Shown: piece by piece, positions 8,601 through 15,798 of the stretch
Position numbering within the stretch: the stretch's first letter is position 1
Layout: each line of letters starts with the position of its first letter
Assembly: GCA_029883145.1 (NCBI GenBank)
Contig: JAOUJR010000002.1
Coordinates: 1-19,776 of the forward strand
Direction: 5' to 3'
Length of the DNA stretch: 19,776 bases
Source: Nitrospirota bacterium
GTDB taxonomy: Bacteria; Nitrospirota; Thermodesulfovibrionia; Thermodesulfovibrionales; SM23-35
The notes under the pieces: model-generated
Told to the model about the DNA's origin: nothing
The model's input: the letters and a program-made list of their open reading frames with translations, nothing else
The model's database searches: none
Position numbers and translations under genes: made by a program

Positions 8601-9168
8601 CAGGATAAAAGAGATGCTTCCTGACTATCTGAAAGGCTCTATTCCTAAGGAAATGAGAAGTGAATTCGAAACTCACCTAAAAGATTGTGAAAATTGCAGA
8701 GGTGAGCTCTCCTTTATTACAGAAATGATGAAAGTTGAGGTGCCTGAACCGGGAGACCTTTTCTGGCAGATGCTCCCTCGAAGGGTAAAAGGGATTGTTG
8801 AAGAAGAGAAGGCGAAACGCTTTTCACTCACGTCAATCTTTTTCAGACCGTTACCAATTGCAGCTACTATTTCAGTTTTACTTCTTCTGGTAATCACCTA
8901 TACAACTACTATGCAAAAGAAAGAAATAAAAGAAATATCTGAGGTAGAGCCCTTCTCAAGCCCTTTTTCGGTAGCAGTTGTTGATTACAGCGATATATCC
9001 GAGAAAGATATTCCCATCATTGAAGAGAGATTAGACGTAAATGGGGAATATCTGCAAACCGGGAATTTATTGGAATTTTCATATTACAGAGAATTTGCTT
9101 CTTTGAGCTCAAAGGAGATGGAAAGCCTCTACGAGGTGTTGAACAAAGAACAAAGAAACGGAGGTTAA
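8584..9168 (+). CDS. Zinc-finger anti-sigma factor, single-pass membrane protein
   Basis: A 194-residue protein with a cytoplasmic anti-sigma domain whose HLKDCENC sequence (His31, Cys35, Cys38) gives the H-x3-C-x2-C core of the ZAS/zf-HC2 motif. A strongly hydrophobic segment at about residues 88-108 is the single membrane helix, leaving ~85 residues outside. It should hold the upstream ECF sigma factor inactive at the membrane until an envelope or redox signal releases it. The 17-bp overlap with the sigma gene, GGAG ribosome site and one-base gap to the next gene mark a tightly coupled operon. The outer domain matches no family I recognise. The last codons include two copies of the 7-mer AACAAAG. 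Confidence 0.9.
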   Translation: MKLDHDRIKEMLPDYLKGSIPKEMRSEFETHLKDCENCRGELSFITEMMKVEVPEPGDLFWQMLPRRVKGIVEEEKAKRFSLTSIFFRPLPIAATISVLLLLVITYTTTMQKKEIKEISEVEPFSSPFSVAVVDYSDISEKDIPIIEERLDVNGEYLQTGNLLEFSYYREFASLSSKEMESLYEVLNKEQRNGG

Positions 9169-9169
9169 A

Positions 9170-9694
9170 ATGCGAAAGAATATATGTGAGTTGTTACTTC
9201 TTTTATTTTTTGTGTTTAGTTTTCCTGTAATGAGTGTAGCCGAATTCCCTGAAGATTATGATAAATCACCGAAAAAGGAGCAGATGGAGAGAGTAAGAAA
9301 AAGGGTTGAGACATTAAGAATGTGGAAACTTACCAAAGTTCTTGACCTTAACGAAAAGACCTCTGCCCAACTTTTTCCATTGCTCAACGGATATGACAGA
9401 AAGAGAGCTGAGATTGAGCGTGCTTTGTGGACTGGCATGAAAGATTTGAGGGACTCCTTAAAGGAGAGACGTGAAAGCAGGCTGAGGGACATTCTTGACA
9501 GGCTCGAGATGGATCATAAGGCTTTGCAGAGAATCAATGATGAAGAGAGGGCAGAAGTGAAAAAAATTCTGACTGTTGAACAGAGGGCAAAGTTTGTTCT
9601 ATTCCAAGTTGAATTTAACAAAGAAATAAGAAGGATCATTGCTGAGGCAAGGGATAAAAGACAAGGAGGAACGATTCCTCATGGAAGACGATAG
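9170..9694 (+). CDS. LTxxQ-type (Spy/CpxP-like) periplasmic protein
   Basis: 174 residues. An N-terminal signal peptide (hydrophobic residues ~8-22, probable cleavage after SVA near residue 24) exports it to the periplasm. The rest is almost wholly charged alpha helix. It contains an LTVEQRAKF segment near residue 137, the LTxxQ motif of the CpxP/Spy/CnrX superfamily, whose members act as stress-induced chaperones or metal sensors that govern a two-component or ECF system. As third gene of the sigma/anti-sigma operon (GGAGG ribosome site, one base behind the anti-sigma gene) it could sense the signal or be the effector. There is no obvious His/Met metal site like that of CnrX, so a Spy-like role is somewhat favoured. 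Confidence 0.75.
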   Translation: MRKNICELLLLLFFVFSFPVMSVAEFPEDYDKSPKKEQMERVRKRVETLRMWKLTKVLDLNEKTSAQLFPLLNGYDRKRAEIERALWTGMKDLRDSLKERRESRLRDILDRLEMDHKALQRINDEERAEVKKILTVEQRAKFVLFQVEFNKEIRRIIAEARDKRQGGTIPHGRR

Positions 9695-9740
9695 TGTAAA
9701 GAAAAGGAATAGAATGTTTGAAATTATAAGGAGGTGTGAG

Positions 9741-10076
9741 ATGAAAGCAATAAAAATCATAAGTATTTTAACCATTGTTGTGGTAACAGTTGTTGCAGTT
9801 GCTGGCATTGAAAATGCTGCTGCTATGAATAATGAATCTGCTGCTATGCTTGCCGGAGCGATTGCGGTATTTGGCAGACCTGTCCTTAATGCGGTTACGG
9901 GCACTCTATTCTATCCCCCTGCATACTACCATGCTCCACCTGTGAGAACCTACTATGCGCCTGTAAGGACAGGGGTAATCTATGTTCATGATGCACCACC
10001 ATGTGGCTATTATTATCCTTGTGAGAGAAGGATTTACTATAACCACCGCCATAATTCTTACTACGATTACAGATAG
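9741..10076 (+). CDS. Small secreted tyrosine/proline-rich protein, function unknown
   Basis: 111 residues from the ATG at 9741, chosen because a perfect AAGGAGG lies 7 bases upstream; longer in-frame starts at 9639 or 9714 would overlap the previous gene and lack such a site. Residues ~6-27 form a signal peptide ending in AAA. A short Ala/Gly-rich helix (MLAGAIAVFG) follows, then a C-terminal half extremely rich in Tyr, Pro, His and Arg: 14 tyrosines in about 55 residues, often in YY or YYY groups, with a CGYYYPC pair of cysteines and a NHRHNSYYDYR tail. The composition loosely resembles small PXPV or YXWGXW-type secreted proteins, but I cannot assign a family. Last gene of the ECF operon, 46 bp behind the LTxxQ gene, directly before the terminator. 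Confidence 0.8.
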   Translation: MKAIKIISILTIVVVTVVAVAGIENAAAMNNESAAMLAGAIAVFGRPVLNAVTGTLFYPPAYYHAPPVRTYYAPVRTGVIYVHDAPPCGYYYPCERRIYYNHRHNSYYDYR

Positions 10077-10090
10077 TGCCAGCAGTTTTT

Positions 10091-10136
10091 CAGCGTAAAT
10101 AAGGGTTAAGGGGTTTACCCTTATTTACGCTGTTTT
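10091..10136 (+). terminator. Rho-independent terminator of the ECF operon
   Basis: A perfect 16-bp stem (10091-10106 with 10117-10132) closes a 10-base loop and is followed by TTTT. It lies 14 bases after the stop of the tyrosine-rich protein gene. The U tract supports plus-strand termination. On the minus strand the stem is followed by A residues, so it is not a good terminator for the converging flippase gene, though it lies directly after that gene's end. Confidence 0.88.
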
Positions 10137-10143
10137 CCCCCAA

Positions 10144-11061
10144 TTATCTAACTATCACTTTTTCTTTTTTGTATCTCATATATTCAAAGAGACCCAAAAG
10201 ACTGCCGATTGCTGAGCTGACAAACCATGAGAGCGAGAGGGCAGTTGCAATCTCAGGCTTGATTCCAATAATTCCGAAAAGCACTACAAATGCACTTTCT
10301 CTTACACCGAGGCCGGATATAGAAATCGGCAACATTGTGAACAAAATAATGAGTGGCAAAAAGATCAAACACACAATAAAAGAGATATGCTCTCCTAAAC
10401 CAAGTGCGAGGATATAGACAGCAAAAATATTCGAGAGCTGGACTATTGCAGAGATAAGCAAAGCCTTTCCAATTATGGGTTTTTGATTCCGGTACGAATG
10501 GAAATAGTTATAAAATCCCGAAACTATTTTTATGCTCTTCCCGAGCCGCAGTCCAAAGATAAAAATGCTCGCAAGAATGAAAAAAAGAACTGTAAGAGGA
10601 AAGATCCACTCAATACGTGAACCCAGAAGGTATTGATATCCAAAAGGAAATGCAAAAGTGCAGATTGCCATCAGCATAGTAAAGCCGAGATACCTGTCCA
10701 TAAATATTGATGCAAGAGAAAGACTGGTATTACCGGTTAATTTATAGAGATAAAAAGCTTTCACCGCATCTCCACCTATAATCCCCGGGAGCAGGGTGTT
10801 AAAAAAAGCACCTATCATATAGAGGGAAAAGAGCTTTCTTAACCCAAGAACTCCTGGAAGAAGGAGCCTCCATCTCAATGTTGAGAGAAACTGAGCGAAT
10901 ATATAAAGGAATAGAGCAAAAATAAATGCAGGCAGACTCATCCCTTTCATTATTGAGAGGACTTGCACAATTCCTGTTCTCGATAAGACAAGATAGAGAA
11001 GGGCAGAGCTTATGCAAAGCTTGAGGGTAAGGAGGACTATCTTATTTGGTTTCAGGGCCAA
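10144..11061 (-). CDS. UPF0104 / lysylphosphatidylglycerol synthase TM-domain family membrane protein
   Basis: A 305-residue integral membrane protein with about eight hydrophobic segments. The pattern FAQFLSTLRWRLLLP near residue 55, GAFFNTLLPGIIGGDAVKAFYLY near 85 and a late PISISGLGVRESAFV (about 250) are hallmarks of the LPG_synthase_TM (UPF0104, AglD-like) family, often suspected to flip lipid-linked sugars or phospholipids. The last gene of the glycolipid operon. It begins with a TTG at 11061 that overlaps the glycosyltransferase by 20 bp; AGAAGG four to five bases upstream acts as ribosome site, and no better ATG exists near the conserved N-terminus. Substrate is inferred from the neighbours. 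Confidence 0.85.
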   Translation of the reverse strand: MALKPNKIVLLTLKLCISSALLYLVLSRTGIVQVLSIMKGMSLPAFIFALFLYIFAQFLSTLRWRLLLPGVLGLRKLFSLYMIGAFFNTLLPGIIGGDAVKAFYLYKLTGNTSLSLASIFMDRYLGFTMLMAICTFAFPFGYQYLLGSRIEWIFPLTVLFFILASIFIFGLRLGKSIKIVSGFYNYFHSYRNQKPIIGKALLISAIVQLSNIFAVYILALGLGEHISFIVCLIFLPLIILFTMLPISISGLGVRESAFVVLFGIIGIKPEIATALSLSWFVSSAIGSLLGLFEYMRYKKEKVIVR

Positions 11062-11989
11062 GGACCTTCTTGATTACATAGATTGGTTTTCTCTGGCTTT
11101 CATGGTATACTCTCACGAGCATCTCTCCGAGGAGACCCATTCCGATAAGCTGAATTCCTACAATAATGAGAAGGGCGCCAAGTAAGAGGAGCGGTCTCCC
11201 ACCTATATCACGACCAAAAAAAAGTTTATCAATGCTGAGGTAAAGAGATATGAGAAACCCTAAAAAACCGCTTATCATGCCAACAGGACCAAAAAATTGG
11301 ATTGGTTTTGTCGAAAAGCTCTGGAGAAATTTTACCGTGATTAAATCAAGCACAACTTTTATTGTACGTGAGATACCATATTTTGATTTTCCCCGTAGTC
11401 TCGGATAGTGTACGGTTTCTACCTCTCCAACTCTTACACCATACCAGCTTGCAACCGCAGGGATAAACCTGTGCATCTCGCCATAGAGTTTTAGATTTTT
11501 TATTACATCCCTCCTGTATGCCTTAAGGGAGCATCCGTAGTCATGAAGCTTTACACCTGTTACATTGCTTATGAGCCAGTTCGCAGCAATAGAAGGGAGC
11601 CTTCTTGTAAAGAACGGATCTTTTCTCTTTTTTCTCCATCCGCTCACAAGATCATGGTCTTTAATGAGCTCAAGCAGTTTCGGGATATCTGCAGGGTCAT
11701 TCTGGAGATCTCCGTCCATTGTCACAATGACATCCCCGCGTGCAAAGTCAAATCCTGCAGCAAATGCTGCGGTCTGCCCGAAATTCCGCCTCAGACTCAG
11801 TACCACAACGCTTTTATCTTTACTCTGGATCTCCTCGAGGATGGAGAGTGTCCTGTCAGTGCTGCCATCATCCACAAAGAGTATCTCATATTCCATTTTG
11901 AGAAGGTCGAGTGACGCCTTGAGCTTCTCATAAAGAATATGGATATTTTCCTCTTCGTTGTAAAGAGGTATAACTATAGAGAGAGTCAT
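11042..11989 (-). CDS. Polyprenyl-phosphate glycosyltransferase (GT2, DPM1/ArnC/GtrB type)
   Basis: 315 residues. The N-terminal ~215 residues are a GT-A family 2 domain: SIVIPLYNEEENI at the start, FVDDGSTDRT near residue 39, and a DGDLQNDP that supplies the metal- and sugar-nucleotide-binding DxD site. RRNFGQTAAFAAGFD and SLKAYRRDVI also match the DPM1/GtrB/ArnC branch. Two C-terminal membrane helices (about 233-253 and 268-290) anchor it. Such enzymes move a sugar from a nucleotide to undecaprenyl phosphate on the cytoplasmic face. It starts at a TAATG overlap with the PAP2-ArnT gene, with GGGAGC as ribosome site, so the two are translationally coupled. The sugar cannot be read from sequence. 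Confidence 0.92.
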   Translation of the reverse strand: MTLSIVIPLYNEEENIHILYEKLKASLDLLKMEYEILFVDDGSTDRTLSILEEIQSKDKSVVVLSLRRNFGQTAAFAAGFDFARGDVIVTMDGDLQNDPADIPKLLELIKDHDLVSGWRKKRKDPFFTRRLPSIAANWLISNVTGVKLHDYGCSLKAYRRDVIKNLKLYGEMHRFIPAVASWYGVRVGEVETVHYPRLRGKSKYGISRTIKVVLDLITVKFLQSFSTKPIQFFGPVGMISGFLGFLISLYLSIDKLFFGRDIGGRPLLLLGALLIIVGIQLIGMGLLGEMLVRVYHESQRKPIYVIKKVLGPETK

Positions 11990-14058
11990 TAATAGCTCCC
12001 CGGTTTTTCTTCTTTTATTCCTTTAAAATCGTTACAAAGAAATAGTGAATAATCCCTTATCTTGCGAAATTTGTCTTTAGTATAAACCATGAACACTCTT
12101 TTCTCAACCTTTTCAAAGGCATGAGCTATTTGATCGGGTAGCATAGCATCGCCTATCTTTACAAAAATCGCATCATAGTGAAGAAGATTATTAAATCCGG
12201 GCCAGAGGTCATACTGGTTCATTCTCCGGCCAAAGTTCACACAATAAGTGAAGGGATGGCCTTTTACATAAAATGCAAGCTCACTCGATATTTGATACCC
12301 ATCGGAAAATATGAATGTGGGCCGTACTTCAGACATTTCTTTGTATATCGTTGTTACCTCTGCTCCAAGCTCTTTCCAGCCGCGCAACCTGTTTGTCGGA
12401 TCCATTTTTCCATGAAGATTGAGAAGAGAAGGATAATGCCCGGCAGAAGTAACAATTACCGCAAAAAGGACTGCGGTCCCAATAAAAATTTTCATACTCT
12501 TTCGTCCAGAATAAAATCTTTTAATGGAATATGCAGAAAAAGCAATAATCCCTGTTATGTATCCTGGAAGTGCCCAGTTTGCCTGTACCTTGCCCTGCAC
12601 GCTTTTAAGAAGAAAAAATACAACTATGGGTATCGAAAACCAGAATAAAAAAGAACCCTCGCGTTGATTTCTGAGCTTCCATAGAGAGATACCCATAAGT
12701 ATGAATAAAAGAGGGGTTATGACACCGAGTTGTGAACCGAAGAACTCAAAAAAACTTTTCAGGGATATTTGAACACCCTCTGCCATATGCACCTGACCTG
12801 CGGTATGTTTGAATGTAACCCAATCATGATGCGCATTCCAGATTATCACAGGAGAAAAAACAATGAGGCTGATAAAAAATGCGACATAAGGACCCTTTGT
12901 GAGCAATATCCTCCTTTGTTCCTTTAAGAGCAATAAAAATAAAAAGGCAGAAAGATAAAACAATGCCATGGTGTATTTTGTGAGAAGCCCACAACCTATG
13001 GATATGCCGAGTAAAATCCAATATACCATTGATGAGTGATGAGTAATAGGTAATTCGTCCGAACTTAGTTCCGAGTTTTTCGTTGAACGTTGAACATCGA
13101 ACATTGAACGATAGAACAAGAATAAAGACAGTATCCAGAAAAAGATGAAGGGCGAGTCTATGGTGAATAGGATGCCGAATGCAGAGAACAAAGGGATTAG
13201 CTGAATCAAAATAGCTGAAAAGAGTCCTGCCTGTTCGTCATAAAGTCTCTTTCCAAGAATGTAAAGGAAAATACTGCTGAGTGCAGAGAAAATAACAGCC
13301 ATTATTCTGATGCCAAAAACACTATCTCCCAATATTGATGTACTCATATAAATGAGATATGCGATCATCGGTCCCTTTGAGTAATAACTCAAGTCGAGCC
13401 TGCGTGACCACTCCCAGTAATGTGCTTCATCCGGGCTGAGGTCAAGCGGGCCCTGTGTGATGTAATAGATACGGAAGAGACTTATTGCAAGAAGAAAGAT
13501 AAAAAGTATCGTTGTGTAGGGTTTTTCTTTATAGCGGGTTGAGGAGTAATTGTATAAATTTACAATAAATAACGAAATCATAATACCGAATAATGCTCCG
13601 ACAAGAACATCAGAGGGATAATGGACACCTATATAGACACGTGAAAAAGCAACAAGGAATGCAATAATCACAAAAGCATATCGCAACTTGTTTTTGAACA
13701 GGATATAGAATGGAGATGCAAAAGCAAATGCGTTTACCGCATGGTTTGAAGGTAACGAGTAAGAACCGCTACAGCCAACGAGGAGATGGACGCCCTCGAG
13801 TATATTGCATGGTCGCGGCCTTTCAAAAATATGCTTCAGCATATGTGAACACCAATCAGAAAGCGCTAAAGAGGCAAGTCCAATTACCAGGACAATAATT
13901 GCCTGTTTTCTCTCTTTTAAAAAGAACCATACTATAAAAGGAAGCAACAAAAGATAAGCCTTGCTTGTGACAAAAGGCATGAATATATCAAAAAGTCTGT
14001 TCTGGATCTCTCTGTTAATGAAAAAAAAGATGAGGGTATCTACCTCAGGAAGACTCAT
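11989..14058 (-). CDS. Fusion of PAP2 lipid phosphatase and ArnT/PMT-like glycosyltransferase
   Basis: 689 residues in two domains. Residues ~1-175 are a PAP2 phosphatase with all three motifs: K-x6-RP (KHIFERPRP), PSNH, and SRVYIGVHYPSD. Residues ~176-689 are a GT-C membrane transferase: multiple helices, a first-loop DEAHYWEWSRRLDLSYYSKGP with the acidic residues typical of ArnT/PMT_2 enzymes, and a soluble C-terminal part. The two halves fit one job at the outer face of the membrane: the GT-C half would use a polyprenyl-phosphate sugar, and the PAP2 half would dephosphorylate a polyprenyl pyrophosphate or other lipid phosphate. A hydrophilic stretch at about residues 317-343 lies between two helices and is encoded by heptamer repeats. 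The gene overlaps cobA-hemD by 14 bp. The acceptor (lipid A, protein or other) is unknown. Confidence 0.9.
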   Translation of the reverse strand: MSLPEVDTLIFFFINREIQNRLFDIFMPFVTSKAYLLLLPFIVWFFLKERKQAIIVLVIGLASLALSDWCSHMLKHIFERPRPCNILEGVHLLVGCSGSYSLPSNHAVNAFAFASPFYILFKNKLRYAFVIIAFLVAFSRVYIGVHYPSDVLVGALFGIMISLFIVNLYNYSSTRYKEKPYTTILFIFLLAISLFRIYYITQGPLDLSPDEAHYWEWSRRLDLSYYSKGPMIAYLIYMSTSILGDSVFGIRIMAVIFSALSSIFLYILGKRLYDEQAGLFSAILIQLIPLFSAFGILFTIDSPFIFFWILSLFLFYRSMFDVQRSTKNSELSSDELPITHHSSMVYWILLGISIGCGLLTKYTMALFYLSAFLFLLLLKEQRRILLTKGPYVAFFISLIVFSPVIIWNAHHDWVTFKHTAGQVHMAEGVQISLKSFFEFFGSQLGVITPLLFILMGISLWKLRNQREGSFLFWFSIPIVVFFLLKSVQGKVQANWALPGYITGIIAFSAYSIKRFYSGRKSMKIFIGTAVLFAVIVTSAGHYPSLLNLHGKMDPTNRLRGWKELGAEVTTIYKEMSEVRPTFIFSDGYQISSELAFYVKGHPFTYCVNFGRRMNQYDLWPGFNNLLHYDAIFVKIGDAMLPDQIAHAFEKVEKRVFMVYTKDKFRKIRDYSLFLCNDFKGIKEEKPGSY
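13031..13109. repeat. Two 7-bp-period arrays inside the PAP2-ArnT gene
   Basis: On the plus strand 13031-13058 reads as GATGAGT, GATGAGT, AATAGGT, AATTCGT, and 13082-13109 as GTTGAAC, GTTGAAC, ATCGAAC, ATTGAAC. The bases between also fit loosely into 7-mers. The whole stretch is in frame in the minus-strand gene and encodes a hydrophilic segment (about residues 317-343: FDVQRSTKNSELSSDELPITHH) flanked by membrane helices. Confidence 0.7.
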
Positions 14059-15589
14059 GGACTTTTTCTACCCATTTAATTATCTCTTTGACAAGAGCCT
14101 CGATAGTTGCTTCTTTGGGCATTATGTCAACCTTAAGGCCTGCTTTTTTAACAGTATCTGCAGTGACAGGCCCGATGGCTGCTATTGTAACCCCTTTGAG
14201 GAGTTCATCAGCGTATTCTCCCATTATCTCCCTGAAGTTATTGAAGGTAGCGGCACTTGTGAAGGTGGCTATTGAAATTCTGCCTTCCTTTAAAAACCTT
14301 TTCAGTCTCTTTCCATGGAATTCCGGCTTTACTGCTCTATATGCAACAGGAACATCTATCTCTCCGCCGAGTTCCCTTATCTTATCTGGAAAAATCTCTC
14401 GTGCATTCTCAGCTCTTGGAAGAAGAAATCTTATTCCTTTCAGATTTTGCTCTTTGCTCTTTGCTCTTTGCTCTGAGATAAAGGATTCTATTAATCCCTC
14501 TGCACGAAATTCATCAGGAATTAAATCTATCTTCATGCCGTATTTCTTTATCTCTCCTGCTGTCTTTGTGCCTATAGCGCATATCTTTATTCCCTTTAAC
14601 TCTCTGATGTCACGCTCTTTCTCAAAAAACCTTTTAAAGAAATAGTTCACCCCGTTTTTACTCGTGAATATCAGCCAGTCATAGGTCTCTATTTTGTCTA
14701 TTGTACTGTCCAGCTCATCATATCTTTCCGGAGGGACGATCTTGATAGTAGGAAACTCAATTACCTCGGCGCCAAGTTCCTCCAAGAGCTCATATCCCTC
14801 TGCATATTCCCTTGTCATGAGAATTCGATGGCCGAACATTGGTTTTTTCTCATACCACTTTAAAGTTTCCCTGAGCCTTACCACATCTCCCACAACCATA
14901 ACAGCAGGTGGCTTTATGTCCTTTTCTTTTACAGTCTCTCCAATGTCCTTTAGTGTCCCAACAATTGTTCTCTGGTCAGGTCTTGTTCCCCATCGGATAA
15001 CCGCAACAGGCGTATCAGGACTCCTTCCATTCTCGATTAATTTTTGAGTAACCATATCTATGTTTTTCACAGCCATAAGAAAGACGAGCGTCTCGATTCC
15101 AGTAGCAAGTCTTGACCAGTCAATAGTGCTCTCTTTTTTGTTGATATCCTCATAACCTGGAACAACTGCAAATGATGATGAATAAAGCCTGTGAGTTAAA
15201 GGAATTCCTGCATAGGCAGGGGCAGCAATTGAAGAGCTCACACCAGGGACTACCTCAAATTCAATACTATTTTTTGCAAGGGCTTCTGCCTCTTCTCCAC
15301 CCCGGCCAAATACAAAAGGGTCACCGCCTTTGAGCCTGCATATAATTTTGCCTTCCTTTGCCTTCTGGACAAGGATTTCATTAATTTCATCCTGTGTAAG
15401 TGTATGACGACCACCACGCTTTCCAGCGTAAATGAACTCTGCATCATGGTTGATGTAATTTAATACCTGTGCATTGAGATGGAAATCGTAGACAACAACC
15501 TCTGCCTTGCGGAGATACCTTAGCCCTTTTACTGTCAGAAGGCCAATATCACCTGGCCCTGCACCGACTAAATAAACCTTACCTTTCAT
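14045..15589 (-). CDS. cobA-hemD: CobA-HemD fusion: uroporphyrinogen-III methyltransferase / uroporphyrinogen-III synthase
   Basis: 514 residues. Residues ~1-245 are the SAM-dependent uroporphyrinogen-III C-methyltransferase: VYLVGAGPGDIGLLTVKGL at the N-terminus, CRLKGGDPFVFGRGGEEAE near 100, and the GVSSSIAAPAYAGIPLTHR stretch. Residues ~253-505 are HemD, which closes the tetrapyrrole ring: VLMTREYAEG-like start, DWLIFTSKNGVNYFF, CAIGTKTA, FTSAATFNNF and AAIGPVTADTV. Together they convert hydroxymethylbilane to uroporphyrinogen III and on to precorrin-2, the branch to siroheme, cobalamin and heme d1. A GGAG ribosome site precedes the ATG. A low-complexity SEQRAKSKEQN segment at about residues 370-381, before LKGIRFLLPRAE, is encoded by a 7-bp tandem repeat. 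The first gene of an operon whose other members are glycolipid enzymes. Confidence 0.96.
   Translation of the reverse strand: MKGKVYLVGAGPGDIGLLTVKGLRYLRKAEVVVYDFHLNAQVLNYINHDAEFIYAGKRGGRHTLTQDEINEILVQKAKEGKIICRLKGGDPFVFGRGGEEAEALAKNSIEFEVVPGVSSSIAAPAYAGIPLTHRLYSSSFAVVPGYEDINKKESTIDWSRLATGIETLVFLMAVKNIDMVTQKLIENGRSPDTPVAVIRWGTRPDQRTIVGTLKDIGETVKEKDIKPPAVMVVGDVVRLRETLKWYEKKPMFGHRILMTREYAEGYELLEELGAEVIEFPTIKIVPPERYDELDSTIDKIETYDWLIFTSKNGVNYFFKRFFEKERDIRELKGIKICAIGTKTAGEIKKYGMKIDLIPDEFRAEGLIESFISEQRAKSKEQNLKGIRFLLPRAENAREIFPDKIRELGGEIDVPVAYRAVKPEFHGKRLKRFLKEGRISIATFTSAATFNNFREIMGEYADELLKGVTIAAIGPVTADTVKKAGLKVDIMPKEATIEALVKEIIKWVEKVHESS
14449..14474. repeat. Heptanucleotide tandem array in the HemD half of cobA-hemD
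   Basis: GCTCTTT occurs three times without a gap at 14449-14469, followed by a partial GCTCT to 14474. It is read on the minus strand as part of the coding region (the AKSKEQ residues). The unit is not a multiple of three, so a change of one copy would shift the frame. Confidence 0.8.
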
Positions 15590-15798
15590 TCATTATTCTC
15601 CAGTAAACAATTTTATCACAATTGATAGATCTCGTTCCTATTCAAATGTATTGTTTTATACTCACTGTCTTTTTCTGTATAGTTCAATGGGATACAAAGG
15701 AAAGAACAAAGATAGGGTAGTAACAAAAAGTCGTAAAGAGGATAAATAAAACTACGTATATCAAAGACTGTGAAAAAGACTTGATTTAAGAGACCTCT
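15590..15798 (-). other. Intergenic region upstream of cobA-hemD
   Basis: 209 AT-rich bases between the end of the HU/IHF gene and the start of cobA-hemD. There is no gene-like frame and no hairpin followed by a U tract, so no clear terminator for the HU/IHF gene. The cobA-hemD promoter should lie here. TTGAAC, GAGTATAAA and GTGATAAAAT occur on the minus strand, but no -35/-10 pair has good spacing. No riboswitch-like structure could be recognised by eye. Confidence 0.4.

Noticed and set aside
9142..9155. Two copies of AACAAAG at the end of the anti-sigma gene as another heptamer array
   Set aside because: Two copies in A-rich coding sequence are too few to separate from chance.
9639..9740. 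N-terminal extension of the tyrosine-rich protein
   Set aside because: It would overlap the LTxxQ gene by 56 bp and bury the signal peptide; the AAGGAGG site points to the ATG at 9741.
10091..10136. Bidirectional terminator serving both convergent operons
   Set aside because: Only the plus strand has a U tract after the stem; on the minus strand the stem is followed by A residues.
15590..15798. Cobalamin or other riboswitch ahead of cobA-hemD
   Set aside because: No recognisable B12-box or conserved riboswitch core could be found by eye in these AT-rich bases.
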